From: Gymnothorax reevesii
Lineage: Eukaryota > Chordata > Actinopteri > Anguilliformes > Muraenidae
Reading direction: 5' to 3'
NCBI GenBank assembly: GCA_029721435.1
Contig: CM056583.1
Location: 76,077,120-76,141,119, forward strand
Length of the DNA stretch: 64,000 nt
The translations under genes were made by a program, and so were the position numbers. Numbering within the stretch: position 1 is the stretch's first letter; each line of letters opens with the position of its first letter. Of the stretch, positions 46,553-59,127 are shown piece after piece. The notes under the pieces are model-generated. The model made no database searches and had not been told where the DNA came from. It saw only the letters and a list, made by a program, of their open reading frames with translations.

Positions 46553-47433
46553 CAGGCCGGGCACTAGAACAGGGAATTGGGGGGCACAGACACGTCCCTT
46601 TATGACAATTAGGGTAGTCCTGGCTAGTTCTCAATCATTTTCCTTTATTGACGCATTTTCCAAAAATTGTAATTGGCAACTGAAGACAAGGTTTCTCTCC
46701 ATATGCGATCTAACAGCAATGAAATCATGGGGAAAATTCAGTAGAACTGAGAATTGGGGTGGACAAGACATCTGTTTTAAACAATTATTAATCCTGACTT
46801 GTTCTCAGTCATTTTCATGACTAACAAAAGCTTTACTCCGAGAGCACTCCACACTTAACAGGTGCTGCTTGTTCTCCCCGATTAGTTAAGACGACAATCA
46901 TTCATCGGGACGCGTATTTGCTTAATTTAAATCAACGTAATTCAATATTACTCTCGATACTGTGTGAAAAAAAGTGGCACTCGGCAGTGAAATTGGCTGT
47001 AAAAAGCATGCAGCTCAAGCTATTTGCAGGTATGCAATTTTGAATAACGTTGATTTAATTTCAGCAAATATGCTACCAGATGAATGATAGTCATCCTACC
47101 TAATTGGGGAGAACAAGAAGCACCTGTTAAGTGTGGAGTGCTCTCGGAGTGAACCTTTTGTTAATCATGAAAATGACTGAAAACAAGTCAGGATTAATAA
47201 TTGTCTGAAACAGATGTTTTGTCCACCCCAATTCTCAGTTCTACTGAATTTACCCCATGATTTCATCACTGTTAGATCGCATATGGAGAGAAACCTTGTC
47301 TTCAGTTGCCAATTACGATAATTGGAAAACGCGTCAATAAAGGAAAATAATCGAGAACTAGCCAGGACTATCCTAATTGTCATAAAGGAACGTGTCTGTG
47401 TCCACCCAATTCCCTGTTCTAGTGCCGGGCCTG
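46553..47433. mobile_element. Foldback element with about 400-bp arms (hAT-like ends)
   Basis: The whole 881 bp is one long inverted repeat around a loop of roughly 80 bp (about 46955-47030). The arms begin CAGGCCGGGCACTAGAACAG and, from the right end, CAGGCCCGGCACTAGAACAG. Arm identity is about 90 percent by eye. The flanking 8-mers ATTCCCAT (46545-46552) and GTTCCCAA (47434-47441) share six bases and could be a decayed hAT duplication. The similar peptides translated from opposite strands of the two arms are a by-product of the palindrome, not genes. Confidence 0.85.
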
Positions 47434-50400
47434 GTTCCCAATAATGATTAAGATATTTAGCCTTGCGTCAAAGAGGAAGGCTAAAATATGAAATTGCATT
47501 GACGGCAACTTACTGAAATTTCTCGAAATTCCATCTAGAAGTAGACTGTTTTGTTGTAAATGCTGCTGAAGATTGCATTTAGATAAGGTTTAGATTTTAT
47601 TTATAATCTATTAATTTGACAATTGCCATCCATACAAGCTTATACTGCAGCCTGCCGACAACTTTCCCAGAAACTGGACCTCATCAATGATAGTGCTGCC
47701 ATTAAAGTCTGACTCATGGCATGAATTTAGAGTTCAAACCTAAACACGTAAACACCAAAAAGTGCAAAAGACACTGGAACTATTGGCACATGGTTCTGAC
47801 GGCCTCTTGCAACACAAAAATTTCATAAATGTTGTGACACATTATGCTGAGCAACATTTGCTAATCACAATAACATGCCAATTTGCTCAATGCCAAATTT
47901 GCTCAATACCAAGTCTTTGGGCATGGCACACGGTACTGTATGTAACACAACCAGCATCTGTTTTACATATTTACATTCAAAAGATTGACTGAAAAAACAA
48001 AGGTGGTTTATTAACAGCAATTGATATAATGTGAGAGAGTGTCTCTTGTGTCAGCTGGTCCGGAAATTTGTATTTTGTCCAAGGCAAGCACCAAAACACA
48101 GGCCGCATATGACATATTGAAAACGTGAATTTTCTTGATCGAGCATAATTAACTGAACTATTGAGTGTAATGTTGCAATAATAAGAAGTCAGTAACAGTA
48201 AGAAGTAACAGATCAGATGATCAGAAGTACATCATCAGTGATCTTCATTCTTTCAAGCAATGTTGAAAAAATATGAAGGGAATGATAAGTCAACCACACT
48301 GGTGGTTCTTTGCAATGTCACAAGGCCAAAAAATGGATTTGATAAACAAATCCTGGTCTTGGCTGCTTGCAAAGCAGTGGACTCAGTTCTGTGTAGAGTT
48401 TTACGAGTTTGAATAAATTGAAATTCGGCTGATACTTGACAGAATTCTGCCTTCCAAAGGGTTACAGAATGAGCCCTATTGAATTTCTCTTCATTACATT
48501 TTATTTATCAAGCCTTACCTCGCTCGGTGAAGATGGCTTACTGCATATTAAGTTTAAGATTATGATTAAAAAAATATATAATAACCATTACTAAAAATTT
48601 TGTGAACACTGTACCAGCCAATGAAAATACATTCAAATTTGCGTCAATAAGGCATAAAGGAAGAATTAAATCTAAAATTTCCAATGAGAAATAATATATA
48701 GCCAATATATGGGTTTATCATTTATTGGCTCATTCAATATTTTACTTATTACTTCTGTTATTGTTTGTGTCTTTGTTCTGATTGTTCAGCATAGCATAGG
48801 CTGCATTTTGCTGTCATATTTGGTGTGCAGCCATCACTTGATGCCTTTGCCGAGCATTGAAGAATGTTAATTTCAGAGCAGCATCTTTCAAGATTAAAAT
48901 ACTGCCATCCACATTGCTGATCTACTTTTATGTAAAATTCAATTACAATTTATGAATAAGGCAGGTAATTGAACCTTATGCCAATCCCTTGCTGGTCACA
49001 AGAACGCTATCCATTTGAGGAGTAATAAGATATTCAAGGACAGCACCATAACTGTGATATGATTATCTTGCAATGCATTTTCCTGCATTATGCACAAGAT
49101 GGCAATGATTTTCTATGTCAAATCAGAGATGAAGTAATCAAACCCTACCTGTAAGCATGGATTTGATTCTGTCCATGAACAAAATCCTTGAAAAACAATC
49201 CCTACATTGTTCTACAAATACAATTCCCTCTGCCGCCTGGGAAAAGGAGCTTTGGGTTTTCAGCATGCCTGTGCTGTTGTCATTGTTACATCTTGGGGGG
49301 CTCTGCAACTGAATGAGCTAACAGGTTCATTACTCTATTTGAATTGATTTTCTGCATTTACCGTAGCAAGGACGGTGCGGTATCATTTGGAAACATATTC
49401 TCACAAACCCTAATACAGCAGCTTGAACAACATAAAATGCCAATGATTAAATCTTTTGCTCTGCGTCCTTGAAACAGCTGTGGCACATCAACGGAAAATT
49501 GTGTACTTGAGTGTCCATTCTTTTGAGGAATAAAACCCAGTGTTCATCCTCTTAGAGATGATTAGGACAGTCAAAATAAATGCTTCAACAGTTCAATTTG
49601 GGCCAGCTTTCAATGGTCTCCTTGTCAAGTGTGACTGAACTCAAATCAAAATTAAACCATTTCACAAGAAAAAGTGACAGTGGAGAATGTTCATGAGGCA
49701 GAAATTTTCACAGAAAACTCCTCCTAATAGTCACTGCACTGATTGTAGGCTCCATTGATTTGGATAAAAGTGCCTACAAGATAAACGTAATGTCATGAAG
49801 CAAGCCCGGGGCAACAGTACGCAAAAACTCCCTTGTGACAATGATAAATATTGGGAGGAAACCAATTCAAGGGAAAATCCATCCTCTGGATGTGTGTGTT
49901 TTTTTTTACTGTCAATATGTTCACTCAATCAATGTCCATGAAATTAGCCTTAGCTAAGTGGCGTCCTAAGGTGGGTGTCCAGATGCTGTCCAGGGCCAGG
50001 TGGTGGGAGAATGGAAGTCAAGTCAAGATGTCATCATTAAGGACACAAGACAGTATTGGTGTCAAATTTAACCAACACTGGATTTAACAAGTCTGGCAAA
50101 ATCATCAAAGTTTTACACCAACTGCATATACCATCATATTTATAGAACAAATGTTAAATGTTTGAATGTGTGACAAATCAAAAAGCTGGCAGTGAATTAA
50201 AATTATAATATGCTATCTTTGAAAGTATTTCTTAAAGAAATCCAGTTAAGGCAGTCTTGCTCCAATGAACATTCATTTCTCCCATTTCATACATGCAATG
50301 ATCAGGGTCGCAGGCAATTTTTATTGGCGTATTGGTCTCTATTCAGTTCCACCAATAGGGGCCAGAGGATAGGTCATTTTTGATGAGATGGAGAATGTGC

Positions 50401-50756
50401 ATTGTTTAAAGCTAAATAAATTCCTTGTAACAGTATAGATACAGTTGATATTAGTAAATATTTATGCCCTCAGGCATTCACAGCCATGCGACATAATAGT
50501 GTAAGCCACAATAGAATCAAGAGAGAACGGAAACTTAAGGACTTTTTTTTACAGACGTATGATGCTGATCAACTTATCTGAATGGCCCCTGTGTCCTGGA
50601 TGAGACACTTCTAGGACAGGAAATGAAGAGGGAAGCGGCAGTGAAAGAGAGAGAGCAGTGCGCTGTGTCATGAATGCAGGACCCTGGCCAACAGACCCGT
50701 ATAGTTCTAAAAGCCTCAGCCCCTAACAGTGACCTTCCGAAGACATGAGAGCGAAC
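47434..50756. other. Intergenic, nothing recognised
   Basis: AT-rich with no supported gene, RNA or mobile element. It is one of the longest repeat-poor stretches of the window. Confidence 0.45.
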
Positions 50757-51562
50757 TATACTGAGTCAAAAAAGAAACTTCACACTCATAAATTTGTGAA
50801 TTTTTTCTTTAAACTTTTAATAAAAGAGTTTTTATTATCACTAGGGGTAAATGCGTTGTCAAAGACATCATAACACGCATGAACTCTTACGTGCACAGGT
50901 ATGTAGCACGTGTGAGCGTACTTTAAGCTAAAACCATGTTTTCTCGTGTTCCTAGTCACGTGACCATATGAGAGTTGCGCAACTGAGCTCACGTTGGCAC
51001 GTTAAAGTGACCTCTCGGAAAAACAGGTTTTTACAGTTAATTATTCGTTGATATTCAATGCCATGACTGTCAAACATTCAGGTGAACGTGCCATTGGCAT
51101 GCTGAATACGGAAACGTCCGTCACTGACGTTGCAAGGGTTATGGGATGCAGTCGACGGACTGTCCATGATCTTCGGACCCATATCCAACAAACTGGCACC
51201 ACAGCTGACTGACGTCGTTCTGGTAGCCCACATGTGACGTCAAAAAGCAGAAGACCGACAAATTGTCTTACGTCATTTGCATAATCGATTTGTCACTGCA
51301 ACGTCCACCAGGAATGAATTGTTTAGAGGTCGTGTGACTGCCCAAACCATACGTAATCGCCTGCGCACTGCTCTTATTCAAGTTGTAACTTACCATCTTT
51401 ACTCTTCCGGTGGAACTGGTTACATTATGGACATTATTTTTATGATACACTATCTTTAATGAGTACAGAATTAAATGAAATCATTATTTAAAACCTCATT
51501 TCTTGTATGTTCAACTTATTGACCTCCAAACGAGTGTGAAGTTTTTATTTTGGCTGAGTATA
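50757..51562 (+). mobile_element. Non-autonomous Tc1-like deletion derivative, copy 2
   Basis: Same structure as 554-1374: TATACTGAGTCAAAA at the left, CTGAGTATA at the right, and inner AACTTCACACTC on both sides. The first helix-turn-helix reads DVARVMGCSRRTVHDL here and stops at GACTGA (51209). The second helix-turn-helix region follows at 51277-51390. The catalytic domain is absent in the same way, so the deletion pre-dates the spread of both copies. The left-hand flanking TA belongs to CTATA and the right-hand one to GTATAAAT. Confidence 0.88.
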
Positions 51563-54500
51563 AATTAGGGTCTTTCTGATGCCAACTTAATTTGCCTATT
51601 GAATTTGCCGCAGATGGAGCGGCCACCTGCCTCGGGGTTCATGAACTATCTCTGAGGTGATGGTTGGCGTCAAATGTCTTGCAAACCACCAAAAAACAGT
51701 CGATGATGAACTTTTGGCCTGCACTGCCTATGTCGGACAATGCCACAATTCCATCACCTGGACTTTGAAAAGACTGCGCCAGTAACCCTCAATTGCTTTG
51801 CCTTCTATGAAGGAATTTCCGAAGACTTTTTATTTTCAGATTTAAATTACTCATTTCACCCACTATGTTACTAGAATAATGTGTAATTCTGTTAGGCTGG
51901 ATGATAAGAGCAGATTAATAACATTAATGCAGATTATCCTTGTAATTCTGTAGTGAACCAGACGTTTCATGGCCAACTGTAGTGCAAGCAGGTCATATTA
52001 AGGATCATTTTGCTCCTCTAAATTTCAAGAGTCGCATGGGGCATATTTTAAAGGGATTAAAATTGTGCCATTCCCTCATTCAATAACTTTGAAAAGAAAT
52101 ATACCGTCTCCTCCCAGAGATTTTTTGGAGAGGGGGGAGATTTCCTGCCTCTAATTACCCAAATGACCTATGACCCCGCCATAAGACGCAGCCTGGACTG
52201 TGGGCATGAAAGGGGGAGAAACAAGTCGGGAAAGGTTGTATTCATCCCTCCCTCATATACGTTGCGTATATGTGTAGTGTTCAGCTGCGCAAGGTATTAG
52301 ATGACTTCTTCTTTTTATCTTTCTGTAACAATGTAATTGATTTTGTGATTTAAGTGTGTCTGCCTGGCGAAATAAATAGATACTTGCATCTGGTTGTGGA
52401 AGTCTGATTCTGACTAACATGTTTCTTCCAGATCAGAGCCTGTCTGCTGATTGAGTAACGTAGTCCGTAATCGCGTGCCTGATCAACACGCTTGGTTTCT
52501 GCATTATAAGGTGGATTTTCCACGTTGTGATAGTGTTATTTTGGTTGGCTTCGAGGAGACTCCGTTACACTGAGTGGTTCAGTTTACCATCTCAGACCCT
52601 GAACGGAGATCTTCCAGTTCTAAGCCCAAGTCCCTGAACGCGTCCGTTAAACTTTGGGGTTACTCGTTTTGAGCCCCGGGAATCCCTTGTCATAGCTATT
52701 TTCTATGTCAAATTATCACGCTTAATAATACCTCCAACCTCTGCGTTGATTCACCAAATTGGACTGTACCGATGTTTTTGTCCAGCGGAGTAAGGTATAG
52801 ACCAGTCATGAGTCCGATGCACAACAGAGCTCTAAAGTAAGTAGTAGATCATATACTGGAGTCAGATCAATATGAATGCAAACGCATGGTAACCGCGATT
52901 GATTAAAACTAAATGTTGTGTTCTAAATTTAATATGGAGTCAGATGTATTGCAACCACTAAGATATTAGGGCTTCAGCATCCGCCAGGCACGTTTCTGGC
53001 CATTTAAAATCAGAACGTGAAAGACGTCATCACGTTTGGCCTGGGGCAGGGGTCTAGTGCTGACGCTGTAGCCAGACCCCATTATTATAATAGAGACCGT
53101 TAAGACTTTCTTTTCCCTGGTTAAGGCAAACACACTGAGACCTTCCGCCTCAGCTTGGACCCTCCTTGGCCTAGTTGCACGGTGTTTACAAAAGTGAGCT
53201 CAGTGAGTACAGTAAAACAAGATTTGTCACAACTGTGTCCCATTATTACTAATATGAGAATTCAGCTGAACCATAAACTGATCAAGTGCTGGCATGCTCA
53301 TCAACGGAAAAAAATTATTTTTCAAAAGGATTGTTTGACAGAGGAAGCACGCTGCACACACAGCCCGACTAAAACAGGAAGCACTTCGTTTCACCGCCTG
53401 TATATTTTTTTTCACTCGGAGTTTACCACAGCACGGAGCTATGCTGTTTTCAGTGTCCACTTATAGTCAAACCGAAAAGCTCAACCATTTAAAAGAAGAG
53501 GAAAGTGTGCAACAACACCATCACCACACTGCATATTTAACCTTTTAACCTCATCCTCTCTTTATAAATACGTTTACAGCAAGACTGAGAAAGTATCCAG
53601 TTTAAAGACAAGCAGTCGTTCAGTGAGCTCAAAAACCTAAAATATTCATTTAACGACTGACTTCATCAATTCTGTCTCTAGCCCGGCTATTGCTATTACC
53701 AAAATGAAATTCATTTGTAAGACAAAAAAATAAAAAATAATAATAATAATTTGGCTTGTAAATAATTAGACTTATCTTAATTTCATATTAATGCGCACTG
53801 TTTGTTAAGATTAATTTGTTATGCAGTGTGCCTGACGTTAATGGTTTTTGTTCCGACAATATTCATTAAGTGATTACAAAGGCAATTTTATCTCCATGTC
53901 AGACATACACAGACCACCCACAGAGCATTTCTCCCCCAGTCGTTTAATTGAAGATTCCATGTCAAAATGTTGAATCAGAACAATATACATGTAAGTGCAG
54001 AGACCTGTTAAAGTCACAGCTGCCACATTCCTTTAATGGGCAGAAGAAGACAGAAACAGAGGCAGGGATAGCTTACGGTAGCTGGCTGTTTGAAAATTAT
54101 TCTCCTATTTCTAATTCTTTCTTGTGTGCGTGCGTGTGTGTGTGTGTGTGCGCATGTGAGTGTGCTAATATTGCTATATTTTTTGCCAACACACCTCTCT
54201 TTATGTGTTTTTATTTTGTTTAAACATACTACAAGAATGTCAAAAAAGAGGCAAAACCAAAAGGCACATACTAACACAGCTGTATTTCTCCTTCAACAAA
54301 GTTCAACAGACAAAACAGCCCTGTAGCTGTTTTCACGCCTCATTTATGTCCACTTCAGGAGGAAATGAAAAATGGAAATACGTCACTGATTACCACTTAG
54401 TCCACCAAACCCATAGAACTGTCAATAACCTGCTCTGCACCAAAAACACACCTTTTCAGCTCTGAAATAAAAGGAAAGTTCCCAAGGTGAAAGTGAGAAG

Positions 54501-55108
54501 TGTTTGATATGTTCCTCTGATCTGCTATAGCTCTCTGCCCGAGGACAGGATATGACAGGGCACATGGATCCAGGAGCGGGATTTTCACCTGTTGCTGCAG
54601 GAAATGGGTCCAGAGGAAAGGAGTGCCACTATCTTAGGCAAAGCTCCCGCTGAGCGATGATAGATTAAAGTTAGCTGCTGCCAACCTATGCTGCACATGG
54701 CACTTCCTCCGCAGCACGGTTTTTGTCCTCCTCGGTCAGATATAGAACTAGTCGGGTTACTATGGCGATTATGAACAAGAGGAAAGTAAAGCCAGATGGT
54801 TTTTGTACTATATGTAAGTCTTGTTATTTGACTGGATCTCAGTTCATAATTAATTTTATTTAAAAAAAATATATAAAAAAAATATATAAATATATAAAAA
54901 ATTGTTGATTCTATAGCAATGTCATGCAGTAACCACACTAAGTAAAGGGGACTACGCACATACAAGGCAAGAAAAAATTATTTGTTAGTTAAAATGTATT
55001 CTAGTTAATGTCTATTGCCCCAACACGCTGGATAGTGGAATAGAGAAATAATGATTAACGACCTATATTTAATTCATTACAAAGCATATAAACTATGTTG
55101 CTAAATAT
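51563..55108. other. Intergenic, mostly unrecognised
   Basis: No supported gene. A GT/GC-rich microsatellite-like run lies at 54124-54166 and an AT-rich (TATA/AAAT) stretch at 54860-54902. The AATAAA with downstream GACTAACATG near 52371-52421 and the following GC-richer sequence recall an LTR end and leader, but no paired end was found. Confidence 0.4.
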
Positions 55109-55562
55109 CAGGGGTGTAACGATTCTGAATCGATTCTGTATCAATGTTTTTTAAGGCATAGGACCGCCATGGGGCGAACATCAGAGTTTAACCGTTTCCT
55201 TTATTTAACTTGACGCAGTCTTGAAAGAAAGTGCCAAGCACCAGAGAGCATGAAAAATGCTTCCGGAAGAAAAACTTGACCGTTTCAGCGACATGCAGCA
55301 CAGAACCAAGTAAAGGACTACAGAATTGTCTCCTTTAAAGCAATTAGGATACTCTAATCTTGTCCCTGTTTACTTTGCTCAATTAGCAATCAAACCGGCG
55401 ATTCTCTTTTTTACTTTGCTGAATGAGTAGAGCTGTTTATTAAGACAGCATGTTTGATTGCCGCATTCTGAAAGTTAAATGGGCATAGATTTGCAAGAGC
55501 GCATATTTGGCCATTTCGTGTGATTGTGATCATTTATAGCTCACATTCACGTCTCATCTGCT

Positions 55563-58500
55563 TTAACCCCTTTCTGCAGATGTAGACGCTTGCGTCTATG
55601 GAACTCCAAATTTAAGCACGCAGTTACTGTACTCGACCACTAGACGGCACTCCCGGATCAGTTATTGAATGTTCACAAACAAGCAGACCATGAATGCAGT
55701 TCTGAATATGGGGAAGTTCACTCCATTCCCTGTTTTTCAAGAGTTGCATGAATTAAAACTCCTCAGCTAAGCCTGATGCGCAAACTGGTCAATATCCTTG
55801 CCCATAGTATCGATCCAGCAGTTCAAAAAAATAATATCTTGCGACAGAAAAAAATTGTTGTCGTATGTAGTAACCACCTTAGCTACAGTGAGCCAACGGT
55901 ATTTGTGGTTCAGAAAAATCTGCTTTTTGAAGCAAAAAATTCGACGTGGTATTGATTCTGTCACATTCTTCTGTTAATTACAGTCATCACATGAAAAAAT
56001 GCATAGTTTCTTACCGTGGATTTATGTGTAGATTCCTTCATTGACAAATTCAGCGCTTCTTTATATCCACCCAAGTACTGGTGTTGATAGCCAATCACTG
56101 ACAGCCAAAATGATGTTATGTCAAAGAAACAAAGACACCCGAAACCGGCCTGAAGTGTTCAGTTTCATTTATGAGATAAATGTTGTATGGACGCGGTCAA
56201 TGGGAATTATTACAAATGACACAGTACTGGAGGGTTCCTTCTACCCGATATATCCGTCTCTGGAGGAGGGCATCAATGAAGAAAACAGGTTATACTTCAA
56301 CTCTGTTTGCATTTTGCTCAATATGGCTTTTTGCTGTAGAATTTATACGGCATTTGAAGACATCGAGTGCCGAGGTTTTCGTTTCTCCAAATACATACAG
56401 CCCACGCACGTCGGTAGATCCCTCGGTGCGTTCATATGGAGTTAAATTACTGCCAAAACCTTGTATACAAACCGAACATGTTTTACAAATGCACCACGAT
56501 CCACAAACAAATACAATGTGATTTGCAAATATAAAAATGATTCACGTGCAAATAAAGTGTGGTTTGCAAATATAAAAACGATTTGCAAACAAATACAGTG
56601 TGATTTGCAAATATTAAAAACGATTCACGAACAAACAAGGTGTGATTTGCAAATATAAAAACGATTTGCAAACGAATACAGAATGGTTTGCAAATACAAA
56701 ACACCATTAACAAACGAATGTTTTCAGTTTTACAAATACAAAACGTACCGATTACAAGTATACGACGAGAACCATTTCCTACAAGTACAAATCACTTTTG
56801 GCAGTTTTCTACCGCTGACATGGCGAAAAGGATTTTCTCACAAATGTCCTCACTGTTATTGTCCCTGTTAAACAGCAGGTGGGGCTATGACTCAATATCC
56901 TACATCTCTACACCGTGAAGTTGAACAGAATAGAGAACGGCCGCCAGCGACAACCGTGGACATGAGGATGATGGCTGAGGCTAAATAAAAACGCAGTGTC
57001 TTCGTGTTCGAAATAATTCCGTGTCCGACAGTGGGATGGTGTCAATATAACTACGTGTCCGACAGTGGATTATTGTTTTTAATCTCATGAAGTCTACTGA
57101 ATCTTTTAGATAGCCTATTAAACGTGAATGTTTGATCAGATGGCTCAGTTCTTCAAGATGGGTACCCAATCAATGTTTCTGTTTAAGCTCTGCTCAATAA
57201 AGTGTTCTGATTGATAGTGATATATTTTTATTTTCCATTTCGTTATAAATCTGGGCCCGTATTCACAAAGCATCTTATCTTAGCGCTAGGAGTACTCCTA
57301 AGTCGCGCTAAAACATTTATGATAAAACAATCTTAAAATTCACAAAACCGCTGAGGAAATGGTTCTCGTCGTATACTTGTAATCGGTACGTTTTGTATTT
57401 GTAAAACTGAAAACATTCGTTTGTTAATGGTGTTTTGTATTTGCAAACCACTCTGTATTTGTTTGCAAATCGTTTTTATATTTGCAAATCACACCTTGTT
57501 TGTACGTGAATCGTTTTTATATTTGCAAATCACACTGTATTTGTTTGCAAATCGTTTTTATATTTGCAAACCACACTTTATTTGCACGTGAATCATTTTT
57601 ATATTTGCAAATCACATTGTATTTGTTTGTGAATCGTGGTGCATTTGTAAAACATGTTCGGTTTGTATACAAGGTTTTGGCAGTAATTTAACTCCATACG
57701 TTCATTGCACCATTCTGTTGAATATAGTGGCGTATGTCCTTTGATTTTTCCTGAAAGTGAAATTTCTGTTCTGTTAAAATAAGTTGTATTTCAGAATTCA
57801 GATATTAGTGAGTTTTTACCCTTATAAGGTGTTAGGTTATGAGCTCGGATGTGAGAGCGGTTAGCTTTTCATTGCAGCGTGAATGTTATAGCTGTTTAAT
57901 CAGCACTTTATTTAATGCTTGGGGGACTTCGAAGAAAAATGGACAATATTGTTAACTTTATTATGGAGAAAAGGCATGTTTTGTGTTTGGAGAGGTTACT
58001 GGTGACCAATGATGTTCAACGGCACTGATATTGATATATTCATGCTAAACTCAACCAGAAAATCATTAGTTCATGCTGAATTTCATGCCCCAAAAGTTAA
58101 TTTGTGTTAAATATATGATTAATGTATGATTTGACAGTGAGCCATTTTGATGGATCTCAGACTTTGGGGGGACACCTGGATAGCTATCTAATTTAGCTCA
58201 TAGCAAGCGGGTAATCTAGAATGTAATGTTCAAGATGAATTGTACTTGTGGTCAAGAAGTTTATCATCCCAGAAATGTATAAATTTAAGCCCCAGCAGTT
58301 TTTCATTTGTCAGTATTATTTTTTTTTTGCTATTTCAATGGTGAATTCTCATGAAGATTGTTTGCAGCACCTTTTCTCCACCAAAATCCTAAAAATAAAC
58401 TGAAATACGATGGGAGTCTAAATGCTTCAAGTGTCTAGACTCAATTGTGCCAAAGTTTTTCTGTCTGTGAAGCTGCAATCTTGAATTATAAAGCCTTGAA

Positions 58501-59127
58501 TCAGGTAACACCTAAAAAGCCAGATTTGGCTTCTGCGCAAAGAGGTTAAACGTTCTACGGTAAGTGAAACACATTGATTGGAAAAACACAGAGGATAAAA
58601 GCCTATGCGTATCAGCATGCCTGGTTATATCCTGTTTACGTTGCCCACATTGCGCGGCTGAAATGGACGCAATTTATAGAAGAAAAAGACTCACAATACT
58701 GGCCTTGAAGTGTTTAGTTACATTTAGAGGATCTAAATGAGATAAGGACATAGTCAATGGGAATTATTTCGAATGAAACAGGACCGGAGGGTTCCTTCTA
58801 CTGGATACATCGGTCTCTGAAGGAGGGATTCATGAAAAAGGTTAGGCTGCTACTTTTGCTTTTTGTTTTGAAATGTATACCGTATTCAACAAAGTCGAAT
58901 ACCGAGGTTTTTTTTTTCCTGTTTAAAACGTGAACTGCCCGTGCATTTGCGTGGACCCCCTGGTACGTTCATTGCACCGTTCTGTTGAATCTAGGGAGAT
59001 ATATAATGTGTGATCTTCCCTGAAAGTGGAATGTCTGTTCTGTTAAAATAATGTATATATCAGAATTCAGATAGTACTGAGTTAGTGAGTAAATAGCCAA
59101 AATTTGGCTTCTGCGCAAAGGGGTTAA
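55563..59127 (+). mobile_element. piggyBac-like composite inserted at TTAA
   Basis: It is bordered by TTAA at 55563-55566 and 59124-59127, inside the left arm of the hAT-like foldback; removing it rejoins that arm. It starts CCCCTTTCTGCAGA with the palindrome TAGACGCTTGCGTCTA. Two right-end copies exist: TTCTGCGCAAAGAGG before TTAA at 58546-58549, and TTCTGCGCAAAGGGG before TTAA at 59124. About 58670-59095 repeats 56100-57830 (minus its own insertion), sharing GTCAATGGGAATTATT, GGAGGGTTCCTTCTAC and TCTGTTCTGTTAAAATAA. No transposase is recognisable. Confidence 0.75.
56436..57697. mobile_element. 1262-bp TIR element, MULE-like
   Basis: Terminal inverted repeats of 345 bp (56436-56780) and 344 bp (57354-57697) start ATGGAGTTAAATTACTGCC and differ at only about five positions. 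Each arm is built of roughly 40-bp subunits with recurrent ATTTGCAAAT palindromes. The flanks GCGTTCAT (56428-56435) and ACGTTCAT (57698-57705) form an 8-bp duplication, or 9 bp with one mismatch. The paralogous uninterrupted sequence near 58960 (GGTACGTTCATTGCACC) is the empty site. The centre holds no transposase. A Mutator-like origin is suggested by long TIRs and duplication size only. Confidence 0.85.

Noticed and set aside
46527..47383. Two related proteins on opposite strands
   Set aside because: They are the same sequence read from the two arms of a palindrome, without known domains.
52260..52800. LTR end and retroelement leader
   Set aside because: The composition and AATAAA are suggestive only. 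No primer-binding site, paired LTR or coding sequence was recognised.
54585..54965. 126-codon minus-strand frame
   Set aside because: It spans an AT-rich simple stretch and has no recognisable domain or splice context.
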